NCBI GenBank assembly: GCA_900316245.1
Contig: ONCE01000008.1
Location: forward strand, 1-64,000
Reading direction: 5' to 3'
From: an uncultured Bacteroidales bacterium
GTDB taxonomy: Bacteria > Bacteroidota > Bacteroidia > Bacteroidales > UBA932
Length of the DNA stretch: 64,000 nt
This document shows positions 1 through 7,693 of this stretch, one piece after another (within the stretch, counting starts at the first letter, position 1; each line of letters opens with the position of its first letter). The notes under the pieces are model-generated. The model saw nothing but the letters and a program-made list of their open reading frames with translations, did not search any database and had not been told where the DNA came from. Position numbers and translations under genes: made by a program.

Positions 1-51
1 GCAGCCCATAGCCAGAAGAAAGGCCATCAATATGAGCAGAAACTTTTTGAT
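1..51 (-). CDS. Partial lipoprotein, signal peptide only (cut by window edge)
   Basis: Read on the minus strand, the first 51 bases encode IKKFLLILMAFLLAMGC, which has the look of a lipoprotein signal peptide: two lysines, a hydrophobic core and a lipobox cysteine as the last codon in the window. The natural first codon would be the ATC at 51-49, a rare start; a TTG at 30 or ATG at 27 would remove the lysines. It lies just after the stop of the TSCPD gene, so it is probably the next gene of that operon. The mature protein is outside the window and its function cannot be said. Confidence 0.4.
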   Translation of the reverse strand, partial: MKKFLLILMAFLLAMGC

Positions 52-52
52 G

Positions 53-589
53 CTACAGAAGCTGTTTCAGGGATCTGGCCAGCTGATCCGGGCAGCTGGT
101 GCCGCGGCCCTTGCAGTCAATGCCTTCCAGCATAGTGATGACGTCCTGGATCTTTCGGCCCTCGCAAAGCCGGGCCAGGCCCTTGGTGTTGCCGTCGCAG
201 CCTTTGACAATTTCCACCTTGCGGATGGTGTCGCCCTCCGTCTGGAGGTTGATCTGGGTGGAACAGGTGATGCCGCAGGTGGCAAAGGACGTGCAGCGGA
301 TGCTGCCGTTGGTGGTATCTGAGAGTTTGGTTACGTCTCGCATTTCGTTAACGGGTTGATTCGCTATTTCTTTTAAGGCTTCTTCCTTGGGGACAGGCTG
401 GAAGCGGGGGACCATCCGGCCGTCGAACGGGACCTCTTCAAAGAAGTTGGTCTTGGTCCGGATCCAACTCCGGCGGTCTCCGTACATAGCCTGGTACACA
501 ACCGCCTCTTCCTCCGTAGCCTCAATGGTTGCGAAGGTGACGAAGCGGTAGATTTTCTTGTTCCTGAAGTGCCGGTAGTAAAGGTCCAT
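53..589 (-). CDS. DUF1653-TSCPD domain fusion protein
   Basis: A 178-residue protein with two modules. Residues about 1-63 match the DUF1653 pattern (YYRHFRNKKIYRF near the start and a tryptophan/arginine-rich middle), a small beta domain of unknown role. Residues about 90-178 match the TSCPD family, named for the TSCPD motif seen here near residue 166, with cysteines in the SFATCGITCS and KGCDGNT segments that could bind metal or a nucleotide-related cofactor. TSCPD domains are known alone and attached to ribonucleotide reductases. The fusion to DUF1653 is visible directly because one frame crosses both. It follows the DUF1648 gene with a 3-base gap, so the two are probably co-transcribed. 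Biochemical role unknown. Confidence 0.75.
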   Translation of the reverse strand: MDLYYRHFRNKKIYRFVTFATIEATEEEAVVYQAMYGDRRSWIRTKTNFFEEVPFDGRMVPRFQPVPKEEALKEIANQPVNEMRDVTKLSDTTNGSIRCTSFATCGITCSTQINLQTEGDTIRKVEIVKGCDGNTKGLARLCEGRKIQDVITMLEGIDCKGRGTSCPDQLARSLKQLL

Positions 590-592
590 ATC

Positions 593-1000
593 CTAATTGG
601 CTGTTTTGTGTCTGGATTTGACCAGGCAGACGATAAAGGCCGCAAGCGCCAGCACAAGAATGATGGGCTCTGCCAGCATAAAGAAGGGCTTGGTCCCCGT
701 GGTGAGGGTGACCATCGTTGACGAAAGGATAATCAGTTCTATGCCGGAGGTAAGGATGAGCAGGCCTTCGTTGAAATACTTTTTATCCACGCGGCATCGG
801 ATGTAATAAGCAATCAGGCCGATTAGGACACCGATGAGGGGGTAGTAGATAAGCGTATTGCGGGAGATGGAACCGCTGGCGTGCCCCTGCAGGTCAAAAT
901 GAGCCGGAAGGGTTTCGGGCAGGGAACTCCAATGAATGAGAACAAGGGCAGCATTGATGGCTACTATCAGCGGGGGAATAATCCATCCGAGTTTTTTCAT
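593..1000 (-). CDS. DUF1648-type membrane protein
   Basis: A 135-residue membrane protein with about four hydrophobic segments. The segment SLPETLPAHFDLQGHASG is the typical DUF1648 signature between the first two membrane helices, so the family call is good. The function of the family is not settled; in Firmicutes, relatives sit next to immunity and stress regulators. I chose the ATG at 1000 (MKKLGW) rather than the TTG at 1021. It heads a short minus-strand operon with the DUF1653-TSCPD gene. Confidence 0.7.
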   Translation of the reverse strand: MKKLGWIIPPLIVAINAALVLIHWSSLPETLPAHFDLQGHASGSISRNTLIYYPLIGVLIGLIAYYIRCRVDKKYFNEGLLILTSGIELIILSSTMVTLTTGTKPFFMLAEPIILVLALAAFIVCLVKSRHKTAN

Positions 1001-1135
1001 CTCTTTCGTATTATCTGTCAACAGGGCACTAAGTTAAGCATTTTCCCTGAATTTCTTTGGAAAGATTATGTAAATGAGAAGCGGAATAGCAATCATTACT
1101 TCGAGCCAAGGGGAACTAAGTTGCCAGTTTTTTTA

Positions 1136-1143
1136 TATCTTTG
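1136..1143 (+). promoter_or_regulatory. Bacteroidota -7 promoter element TATCTTTG
   Basis: TATCTTTG matches the Bacteroidota TAnnTTTG -7 element. It ends only five bases before the ATG of the nitroreductase gene, so the message would have almost no leader. Confidence 0.6.
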
Positions 1144-1148
1144 TGGCT

Positions 1149-1739
1149 ATGAAACAGATAATCACTTTTTTAGTTGCAGTATTTGCTATTATGAGTTGCA
1201 GTAATCCTGCCGGAAACCAGGACAACAGCAAGGCGGTCCTTGACAACATCCTCTCCCGCAAGAGCGTCCGTTCCTACACGGAACAGGAAGTATCCCAGGA
1301 ACAGATTGAAACCATCCTCAAGGCCGCTATGGCAGCCCCTTCCGGAGTTAATCTCCAGCCCTGGCGCTTCGTGGTGGTCCGCGAGCAGGCCACCAAGGAG
1401 AAACTGGCCGTCGGCTTCAACAAGATGATTGCCCAGGCTCCTGTGGCCATCGTAGTCTGCGGTGTTACCACTATGGATAACGGCAACCCCAACGGAAACT
1501 GGACGGCCGACTGCGCTGCCGCCACGGAGAACCTTCTGCTGGCGGTTGAGGCCCTGGGTCTCGGCGCCGTATGGACGGCCTGCTATCCCTATGACGTGAG
1601 GATGGATCCCACCATTGAAGCCCTGGGTCTCCCCGAAGAGGTTAAGCCCTACTGCATTGTACCCATCGGTTATCCTGCCGGCGAAGACAAGCCCAAGGAT
1701 AAGTGGAAACCGGAGAACATCCACTACGAGAAGTGGTAA
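1149..1739 (+). CDS. Lipoprotein nitroreductase family protein
   Basis: A 196-residue protein of the FMN-dependent nitroreductase fold. After a lipoprotein signal (MKQIITFLVAVFAIMSC, cysteine at 17) comes RKSVRSYTEQEVSQEQIE, the classical N-terminal FMN-binding signature, then AAPSGVNLQPWRFVVV and a C-terminal LGLGAVWTACYP segment. The family reduces nitro groups, flavins or quinones with NAD(P)H. The lipobox implies export and lipid anchoring, whereas most nitroreductases are cytoplasmic. The ATG at 1149 is chosen because it gives a proper signal peptide and lies just downstream of a TATCTTTG promoter; the frame stays open upstream to 1074. Confidence 0.85.
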   Translation: MKQIITFLVAVFAIMSCSNPAGNQDNSKAVLDNILSRKSVRSYTEQEVSQEQIETILKAAMAAPSGVNLQPWRFVVVREQATKEKLAVGFNKMIAQAPVAIVVCGVTTMDNGNPNGNWTADCAAATENLLLAVEALGLGAVWTACYPYDVRMDPTIEALGLPEEVKPYCIVPIGYPAGEDKPKDKWKPENIHYEKW

Positions 1740-1767
1740 TCTATGCCTTCCCTTACTCAATAGAGGC

Positions 1768-1871
1768 TGCTGGTCACTGACCGCCAGCACTTTTGGCCAT
1801 TTTTGACGGCTGCGGCGTTTTGTTTGTCGTGACAGCCGTCACTTTTGGCCATTTTTGACGGCTGCGGCGTC
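1768..1871. repeat. REP-like direct repeat pair with hairpins
   Basis: A 31-bp sequence starting CACTTTTGGCCATTTTTGAC occurs at 1788-1818 and again at 1840-1870, 52 bases apart. TGACGGCT of the first copy pairs with AGCCGTCA just before the second, and GGTCACTGACC at the left edge forms its own small hairpin. The stretch is non-coding, downstream of the nitroreductase. It looks like a dispersed palindromic repeat cluster; a contribution to transcription termination is possible. Confidence 0.6.
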
Positions 1872-1904
1872 AAGAATGGCGGGGGGGGTAGACGTGCCGG
1901 CTGG

Positions 1905-1924
1905 GAGATACCCGGTCAAGCGGG
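1905..1924. repeat. Degenerate copy of the CCCGGTCAAG short palindrome
   Basis: GAGATACCCGGTCAAGCGGG resembles the repeat found inside coding sequences at 31836-31864 and 36126-36154, but its right arm is incomplete. It lies in the non-coding gap before the membrane protein gene. Confidence 0.45.
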
Positions 1925-1963
1925 TTTAATAGGGTTTGCTGCCCAGTTGTGGGGAGAAAGTGT

Positions 1964-1971
1964 TATCTTTG
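1964..1971 (+). promoter_or_regulatory. -7 promoter element TATCTTTG
   Basis: TATCTTTG, eight bases before the ATG at 1980. It matches the Bacteroidota TAnnTTTG motif and supports that start. Confidence 0.6.
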
Positions 1972-1979
1972 TGAGTGAG

Positions 1980-2384
1980 ATGAAGACTTTTTTGAAAATA
2001 CTGACTCTTTTCGTTGCGGCGGGTGCTTTTGGCGGGGCCGTGATGATGTGGATGGACCCTACCGGCGTAAGTTGGGGAGGGGAGCCGATGTTGGATTTGC
2101 TTAGGGCCAAGATGCCCTGGCCGGATTTCTTTTTCAAGGACTTTACTCCTTCCGGCTATGTTCTTCTGGCTGTGAACGGCCTTCCGCAGCTGCTGGTTGC
2201 CATTCTGCTCTTCAAGAACCATCGCCTGGCCTACTGGGCCTGTCTTGCCTGCGGCATTCTTCTGATGCTCTGGATTGCCTTGGAATGGTATATTTGGGGA
2301 TTTGTGGCTCTCAGCAATATCTTCTTTGTGCTGGGCGCTGTGGAAACCGTCTGTGCCGCCGTTTGCTTAAAGAGAGCAAGATGA
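1980..2384 (+). CDS. Small hypothetical membrane protein
   Basis: A 134-residue protein with about four hydrophobic segments: an N-terminal one (residues about 5-25), then GYVLLAVNGLPQLLVAILLF, a long WACLACGILLMLWIAL segment and a C-terminal one ending in CLKRAR. The family was not recognised. The ATG at 1980 fits the preceding TATCTTTG promoter; an upstream in-frame extension runs through repeat sequence and is rejected. It stands alone between a repeat cluster and the DUF6440-like gene. Confidence 0.65.
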   Translation: MKTFLKILTLFVAAGAFGGAVMMWMDPTGVSWGGEPMLDLLRAKMPWPDFFFKDFTPSGYVLLAVNGLPQLLVAILLFKNHRLAYWACLACGILLMLWIALEWYIWGFVALSNIFFVLGAVETVCAAVCLKRAR

Positions 2385-2477
2385 ATCCCCGGATCATTAA
2401 AAAATACTCATTTTACGTGACAAACTCAAACTTGCTGTCACTACGTCTGCCCGGCTATCAGTTTCGTAGAAAATATG

Positions 2478-2485
2478 TAAATTTG
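2478..2485 (+). promoter_or_regulatory. -7 promoter element TAAATTTG
   Basis: TAAATTTG, 21 bases before the ATG at 2507. It is a probable promoter for the DUF6440-like, glutaredoxin and kinase genes. Confidence 0.5.
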
Positions 2486-2506
2486 TCTGGCCAAACTGAA
2501 TACACC

Positions 2507-2695
2507 ATGGCAAAAGACAGATTTGACATTCAAGAAAAGACAACGATGAATCTCTTTACGGAAACGATGGTCATCGTTGACAAATTAACCGGTGTGAATT
2601 ACCTCTACGTGCATCGTGGCTATGGCGGAGGTCTTACCCCGCTAATAGACGCCGACGGCAAACCCATCGTTACCAAAGACGGATATAAAAAGTAG
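2507..2695 (+). CDS. Small DUF6440-like protein
   Basis: A 62-residue soluble protein. The pattern TMVIVDKLTGVNYLYVHRGY followed by GGLTPLIDADGKP is that of DUF6440, small proteins that state a ligand-like phrase (a known variable, then a conserved glycine-rich turn) and have no established role. It begins a likely three-gene operon, with five bases to the glutaredoxin-like gene. The larger open frame upstream (from 2285) overlaps another gene and lacks a plausible start signal. Confidence 0.65.
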   Translation: MAKDRFDIQEKTTMNLFTETMVIVDKLTGVNYLYVHRGYGGGLTPLIDADGKPIVTKDGYKK

Positions 2696-2700
2696 TTCTT

Positions 2701-3000
2701 ATGATCAAGATGTACGTCATGCACACCTGCCCCGACTGCGAATATGTGGAGAAGCAGGTTGAGGGGAACCCTAATTTTGAGGTGATCGATATCGGAAAGC
2801 ACGTGCGTAACCTGAAACAGTTCCTGGATCTCAGGGATTCCAATCCTGTGTTCGATGAAGCGAAGGCCATCGGCGATGTAGGCATCCCGTGTTATGTCCG
2901 GGAAGACGGTTCCGTTACTCTCTATTCGAAAGATGTAGGTCTGGAGCCGCGTCCAGAGGCGATGGGCGCAGCTTGCAGCATTGACGGCCGTGGATGCTGA
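2701..3000 (+). CDS. Glutaredoxin-like protein with CPDC motif
   Basis: A 99-residue protein beginning MIKMYVMHTCPDCEYVEKQ, the beta-alpha start of a glutaredoxin/thioredoxin fold with a CPDC redox motif at residues about 10-13. A cis-proline region (GDVGIPCYV) follows at about 60. This predicts cytosolic disulfide exchange. The C-terminus (ACSIDGRGC) has two extra cysteines. It sits between the DUF6440-like gene and the kinase and is probably co-transcribed with both. Confidence 0.8.
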   Translation: MIKMYVMHTCPDCEYVEKQVEGNPNFEVIDIGKHVRNLKQFLDLRDSNPVFDEAKAIGDVGIPCYVREDGSVTLYSKDVGLEPRPEAMGAACSIDGRGC

Positions 3001-3038
3001 CATTCATCACCTCGCTGTGTATCATTCTCTATAATATT

Positions 3039-3893
3039 ATGGACACCTACCAGAAAATTGAATTGAGCGACTATGTTCGCACCGGAGAAGGCGGAACTGC
3101 CGTATCCTATACCCATAAAACGCGCAATGCACTGGCCAAACTCTATAATCCCGGATTTGAGGCAGAAAGGGCCAGGGCCGAATTCCTCACGGCCTGCAAA
3201 GTCTTCGAGATGGGAATCCCCACGCCCGAACCCCTTCGTCTTGTAACGGACGGGGAGCGCTATGGGGCAGAATATGAACTGGTAAAGGGCAAACGCTCCT
3301 TCACGCGCATCATCTCCGAAGAGCCCGGGCGTTTGGAAGAGATTTCTCTCACCTTTGCCGATTGGGCCCGGAAACTTCACTCCACGCCGGTAGCGCCCGG
3401 CCAGCTTCGTTCCTACAAGGAAACCCTTATCCGCTTCTACAAAGAGAAAGATATGGTTCCGGAAGCGCACAAGCAAAGATCCCTGGCTTTTCTGGAGACG
3501 GTGCCGGATACGCCCACCTGCCTTCATGGAGACCTCCAGATAGGCAACATCATCACCGACGGAGACCGCACGCTGTGGATAGATGTGGGAGAGTTCAGCC
3601 ACGGAACCCCGGAATGGGACCTGAGCATTATGTGGATTATGGGAAACAGGATGAGCAAGGAGCGGGCCGAATCCCTCTTTCACATTACTCCGGAGCAGAT
3701 GAAAGCCCATTGGGAATACTTCCTTCCGGCCTATCTGGGCACATCGGACCCCCGGATCCTGGGAGAGTACACCAAACGGCTGATCCCGTATTATGCCGCT
3801 AAGGTGCCCTACGTCTATGATATGGCATACCACGGTTCCCTGCCGGAAGATGCCTTCCAGCGGATGGAACAAATGATGAAAATGGCAGATTAG
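3039..3893 (+). CDS. Aminoglycoside phosphotransferase-like kinase (TIGR02172 type)
   Basis: A 284-residue protein of the APH/choline-kinase fold. Seen directly: HGDLQIGNII (Brenner catalytic loop with aspartate) at about residue 166 and WIDVGEFSHG (the DFG-equivalent metal-binding segment) at about 183. These are the marks of the TIGR02172 family common in Bacteroidota and Fibrobacter. The natural substrate is unknown, and there is no reason to infer antibiotic resistance. The ATG at 3039 (MDTYQKIE) is preferred; the upstream frame adds a hydrophobic tail that overlaps the preceding gene. Confidence 0.8.
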   Translation: MDTYQKIELSDYVRTGEGGTAVSYTHKTRNALAKLYNPGFEAERARAEFLTACKVFEMGIPTPEPLRLVTDGERYGAEYELVKGKRSFTRIISEEPGRLEEISLTFADWARKLHSTPVAPGQLRSYKETLIRFYKEKDMVPEAHKQRSLAFLETVPDTPTCLHGDLQIGNIITDGDRTLWIDVGEFSHGTPEWDLSIMWIMGNRMSKERAESLFHITPEQMKAHWEYFLPAYLGTSDPRILGEYTKRLIPYYAAKVPYVYDMAYHGSLPEDAFQRMEQMMKMAD

Positions 3894-3933
3894 CCTGTGG
3901 CTTCCGACAGCCGAGGCCGATAAACCATCTCCT

Positions 3934-4803
3934 TTATCTGGAGCCCAGGTAGAGGAAGACCATACTCAGCAGCAGGAGCATCAGGTCAAAGGCTTTGGAC
4001 TTGATATTCTGTTCTTTGAGGATAAAGGCGCCAATCAGGAAACTGACCACGGCGCTGCCGCGGCGGATCATAGAGATGACGGCGATGAGGGCACCGGGCT
4101 GGGAAAGGGCCTGGAAATAGAGGAAATCGGCCGATACCAGGAAAATGCTGATGAAGGGGATGGACCAGCGCCACTGGAAGGGCGAAGAGCTGCGGCCCGG
4201 CAGCCAGACAAACAGCAGCAGGGGCAGCATCATCAGGGTCTGGTAGAACATAAACCAGCTCAGAACCTGCAGGCGGTCCAGGCCGAGGCCGCTGTCCGGC
4301 GACATAAGGTATTTGTCGTACAGGCCGCTGAGAGCGCCCATCAGAACGGCAAAGATCAGACAGAAGACCCACTTGTTGCGGTGGAAGACAATCCCTTCCT
4401 TCTTTCCGGAAATGCGCATCAGGAAGTACGCCAGGATGGCGAGTCCCACACCGATGCTCTGCATCAGGTTCAGCCGCTCCCCGAACAGGAGTACGGCCCC
4501 CAGCAGCACCAGTACCGGCCGCGTGGCGTTCACCGGTCCCACCAGGGTAAGGGGCAGGTGCTTCATGGCATAGTAACCGGCCAGCCAGGAAGAAAGCACG
4601 ATGACGCTCTTGAGGACAATCCAGCGTTGCACTTCCCAGGACCCAAATCCCGTCCGGATGAGCAGGGGAGTGAGCAAGCAGGTGGCAATGAACGTGTTAA
4701 GGAAGAGAACGGGAATGACGGCATTGTCCTTCAGGGAAATTTTCTTGAAGGAGTCGTAGCAGCCCAGCATGGCCGCCGATGCAAAAGACAGTAACCACCA
4801 CAT
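3934..4803 (-). CDS. EamA/DMT superfamily permease
   Basis: A 289-residue integral membrane protein with about ten hydrophobic segments in two similar halves, the EamA (drug/metabolite transporter) layout. GPVNATRPVLVLLGAVLLFGE closes the first half and MIRRGSAVVSFLIGAFILKE the second, the usual position of the conserved glycine-glutamate motif. Substrate unknown. The ATG at 4803 is chosen because a TAACTTTG promoter element covers the alternative TTG at 4821. It is divergent from the PdxB gene. Confidence 0.85.
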   Translation of the reverse strand: MWWLLSFASAAMLGCYDSFKKISLKDNAVIPVLFLNTFIATCLLTPLLIRTGFGSWEVQRWIVLKSVIVLSSWLAGYYAMKHLPLTLVGPVNATRPVLVLLGAVLLFGERLNLMQSIGVGLAILAYFLMRISGKKEGIVFHRNKWVFCLIFAVLMGALSGLYDKYLMSPDSGLGLDRLQVLSWFMFYQTLMMLPLLLFVWLPGRSSSPFQWRWSIPFISIFLVSADFLYFQALSQPGALIAVISMIRRGSAVVSFLIGAFILKEQNIKSKAFDLMLLLLSMVFLYLGSR

Positions 4804-4818
4804 AGCAAAATCGGCCTG

Positions 4819-4826
4819 CAAAGTTA
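4819..4826 (-). promoter_or_regulatory. -7 promoter element TAACTTTG (minus strand)
   Basis: The reverse complement reads TAACTTTG, 15 bases before the permease ATG at 4803. It rules out the TTG inside it as a start. Confidence 0.55.
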
Positions 4827-4847
4827 CATAAAATGGCGAATTATTCG

Positions 4848-4855
4848 TATATTTG
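4848..4855 (+). promoter_or_regulatory. -7 promoter element TATATTTG
   Basis: TATATTTG, 23 bases before the ATG of the PdxB fusion gene, in the divergent promoter region shared with the permease. Confidence 0.6.
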
Positions 4856-4878
4856 TTGGATAGAACAAATGTGACAGA

Positions 4879-7416
4879 ATGAAGGTAGTTGCCGATACCA
4901 ACATCCCCTTTCTAAAGGGTGTTTTGGAGCCTTTCTTTGAGGTGGAGTACATGGACGGACGCACGATTGACCGCGCCGCCATGCACGATGCAGACGCCGT
5001 TATCATACGTACCCGTACCAAGTGCAACGAGGAAACCCTGGCCGGTTCCCGCGTTCAGATGATTGCCAGTGCCACCATCGGCCTGGACCATATTGATGTG
5101 GCCTGGTGCCAGCAGCACGGAATAGAGGTGCAGAATGCGGAAGGCTGCAACGCCGGGGGTGTGGCGGACTACGTCTTCAGCGCCCTGTACGGCATTGCCT
5201 CCCGCCGCGCCATCAAGTTGGACGACGCCGTGATTGGCATCGTGGGTGTGGGCAACGTGGGAAAGAAGGTGGAGCAGATGGCCCGTACGCTGGGCATCAA
5301 GGTCCTCCTGAACGACCCTCCCAGAGCCCAGGCCGAAGGTCCCGAAGGCTTTGTGGAACTGGATGAACTGCTGGAAAACGCCACCGTCGTTACTATGCAC
5401 GTTCCGCTGGACGAGACCACGAGGGGTATGGCCAACGAGGAGTTCTTTGCCAAGATGCGTCCCGGTGCCATCTTCATCAACGCCTCCCGCGGAGAAGTGG
5501 TGGACGAAGCCGCCCTCCTTCACGCCAGACCCAAGTTGGGCGCCCTGGTGCTGGATACCTGGTGCAACGAGCCCACGGTCAATCCCAACCTCATCGAACT
5601 CTGTGACATTGCCACTCCCCATATTGCCGGCTATTCCTACCAGGGAAAGCAGAACGGTACCGCGATGGCCGTCCAGGCCATAGCCCGTCACTTCGGCATT
5701 GAGGAACTGAAAGATTTCAGACCCGTGACGGAAGATCCTTCTCTGCTGCCCACTGCGCTGGACCTGTGGGGCCGTTCGCAGGGAGAGATTGCCGCCGTGA
5801 TGCAGTACAATTACCCCATCTTCACGGATGATTTCCTGTTCCGCAGCAGCCCGGACAGCTTCGAGAAGCTCCGCAGCGAGTACAACTACCGCCAGGAATT
5901 CTATATTGATAACCACTATAACACTATGTTCAGCCAAACCGATCAACAGCAAATCCTGGACAGGGGCGCCAGCCTCCGACAGGTGAAAGAGCAGATTGAG
6001 CATTTCAAGAATGGCTTCCCCTGGATGAAAATCGTGGGCCCTGCCACTCCTGAAAGAGGCATCAAGGTGCTGGCTCCCAAAGCCGTAAAAGCAGCCGTTG
6101 AGTATTACCAGAATGCCAATGTTCACGGAAAGAGCAAGTTTGTGCCCGCCTCCGGCGCAGCGTCCCGTATGTTCAAGGATATGTTCCAGGGACTTGCCGA
6201 ACTGGAAGCCGGCAAGGACCTTTCGGCCGATGCCCCCGGCGCCAAGCTGGCAGCCCGCATCAAGGACTTCGCCTTTTATACGGAAGAACTCTTCGGCACG
6301 CCTGAAGACAGCCGGGAATACCGCCTGGAAACCCTCAAGAAGCTCCTGAAGGAAGATGGCCTGGCCTATGGCTCCAAACCCAAGGGCGTCCTTTGCTTCC
6401 ACCGCTATCCCGAAGAAGTGCGCACCGCCATTGCCGAGCATCTGGTAGAAGCCCAGGAATATATGCGCAACAGTGACGGAACCTGCAACCTGACCATTAC
6501 CATTTCTCCGGAGCACCAGTCCCTCTTTGAAATTGCCATTGGAGCCATCAAGGAGGCCTATGAGAAGAAGTACGGTGTCAAGTACAATATCACCTTTACC
6601 TTCCAGGACAAGGCCACGGATACCATTGCGGTAACCCCTGACAACAAGCCTTTCCGCAAGGAAGACGGATCCCTCCTGTTCCGTCCCGCCGGCCACGGCG
6701 CCCTCATCTACAATCTGAATAAGGTGACGGATGAACTGGTGAGCATCAAGAACATTGACAACGTGGCCCACGAGAAACTGCTTCCCGTTACGGCCGAATA
6801 CAAGCAGGTACTGATGGGTGTGGCCCTGCAGCTCAGGGACCAGATCTTTGATTTCCTGCACCAGCTGGACGAGAATCCTACCGTGCAGCTTTGCAACCAG
6901 ATAGAGAAGTTCCTGGACAAGGAACTCTGCGTCCAGATTCCGCTGGCCCATTCGGAGGAGGAACGCGTGAAGATGCTCCGTGCCAAGCTCAATCGGCCCA
7001 TCCGCGTGTGCGGTATGGTCCGCAATGAGGGTGAGCCCGGCGGCGGTCCTTACGTGATTGCCGGAAAGGACGGCTGCACCAGCCTCCAGATTCTGGAAAG
7101 TGTCCAGATCAACAAGGAGGATGCCGGCGCCATGGCTGCTATGAGCCACGCCACGCACTTCAACCCGGTGGATCTGGTTTGCTGCCTCAATGACTACAAG
7201 GGCAAGCATTTTGACCTCCTCAAGTATGTGGACTCCGAAGCCGGCTTTATGAGCTCCAAGAGCTACGAAGGCCGCGAACTCAAGGCCCTGGAACTCCCCG
7301 GCCTCTGGAACGGCGCCATGAGCGACTGGAACACCCTCTTCGTGGAAGTCCCCATCGAAACCTTTAACCCCGTAAAAGTAGTGCTGGACTTACTCAGACC
7401 GGCTCATCAAGGATAA
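4879..7416 (+). CDS. pdxB: Erythronate-4-phosphate dehydrogenase (PdxB) fused to DUF4301
   Basis: An 845-residue two-part protein. Residues 1-345 are PdxB, a D-2-hydroxyacid dehydrogenase of pyridoxal-5'-phosphate synthesis that oxidises 4-phosphoerythronate: nucleotide-binding GVGNVGKKVEQMA (about 116-128), catalytic arginine in NASRGEVV, glutamate in DTWCNEP, histidine in TPHIAGYS, then the PdxB C-terminal dimer domain. From MFSQTDQQQ at residue 349 the rest is a full-length DUF4301 protein, normally encoded separately in Bacteroidota, with KFVPASGAASRMFKD and a CGMVRNEGEPGGGPY segment that recall nucleotide-sugar transferases. No stop separates the two, and the ATG at residue 349 (5923) could still start DUF4301 alone. 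Role of DUF4301 unknown. Confidence 0.88.
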   Translation: MKVVADTNIPFLKGVLEPFFEVEYMDGRTIDRAAMHDADAVIIRTRTKCNEETLAGSRVQMIASATIGLDHIDVAWCQQHGIEVQNAEGCNAGGVADYVFSALYGIASRRAIKLDDAVIGIVGVGNVGKKVEQMARTLGIKVLLNDPPRAQAEGPEGFVELDELLENATVVTMHVPLDETTRGMANEEFFAKMRPGAIFINASRGEVVDEAALLHARPKLGALVLDTWCNEPTVNPNLIELCDIATPHIAGYSYQGKQNGTAMAVQAIARHFGIEELKDFRPVTEDPSLLPTALDLWGRSQGEIAAVMQYNYPIFTDDFLFRSSPDSFEKLRSEYNYRQEFYIDNHYNTMFSQTDQQQILDRGASLRQVKEQIEHFKNGFPWMKIVGPATPERGIKVLAPKAVKAAVEYYQNANVHGKSKFVPASGAASRMFKDMFQGLAELEAGKDLSADAPGAKLAARIKDFAFYTEELFGTPEDSREYRLETLKKLLKEDGLAYGSKPKGVLCFHRYPEEVRTAIAEHLVEAQEYMRNSDGTCNLTITISPEHQSLFEIAIGAIKEAYEKKYGVKYNITFTFQDKATDTIAVTPDNKPFRKEDGSLLFRPAGHGALIYNLNKVTDELVSIKNIDNVAHEKLLPVTAEYKQVLMGVALQLRDQIFDFLHQLDENPTVQLCNQIEKFLDKELCVQIPLAHSEEERVKMLRAKLNRPIRVCGMVRNEGEPGGGPYVIAGKDGCTSLQILESVQINKEDAGAMAAMSHATHFNPVDLVCCLNDYKGKHFDLLKYVDSEAGFMSSKSYEGRELKALELPGLWNGAMSDWNTLFVEVPIETFNPVKVVLDLLRPAHQG

Positions 7417-7423
7417 TTTAACT

Positions 7424-7693
7424 ATGAAAGAAGCAATTGCTGGAACTTTGGAAAGCGGTGACATCATGGTCACCATCGGCCCTGGAAATGGCCTGCAAGT
7501 AGATTTGCAGAGTTCTGTGGCCGCCCAGTTCGGCCGACAGATCAAGGCCGTCATCACCGAGACCCTGGAAGGGCTCGGCATCAAGGATGCCCACGTGGAA
7601 GCCGTGGACAAGGGAGCACTCGATTGTACCATCCGGGCGCGGGTAACCGCAGCTGCCGTCCGGGCAACAGGCAAAGACGTATGGAAAGACTAA
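7424..7693 (+). CDS. citD: Citrate lyase acyl carrier protein (gamma subunit)
   Basis: An 89-residue CitD. GTLESGDIMVTI near the start carries the serine (residue 11) that receives the phosphoribosyl-dephospho-CoA prosthetic group, and the C-terminal half ends KGALDCTIRARV as in the family. CitD carries acetyl and citryl groups between CitF and CitE in the citrate lyase complex. It starts seven bases after the PdxB fusion stop and overlaps citE by 13 bases, opening the cit operon. Confidence 0.93.
   Translation: MKEAIAGTLESGDIMVTIGPGNGLQVDLQSSVAAQFGRQIKAVITETLEGLGIKDAHVEAVDKGALDCTIRARVTAAAVRATGKDVWKD

Noticed and set aside
3039..3893. Aminoglycoside resistance gene
   Set aside because: It belongs to a general APH-fold kinase family (TIGR02172) with unknown substrate; no feature indicates antibiotic binding.
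4912..7209. Very long minus-strand open frame (765 codons) opposite the PdxB fusion
   Set aside because: It mirrors a gene with clear domains; GC-rich third positions leave few stops on the opposite strand. Its translation shows no recognisable family. The same holds for 8583-9974, 13389-15008 and 33305-35299.
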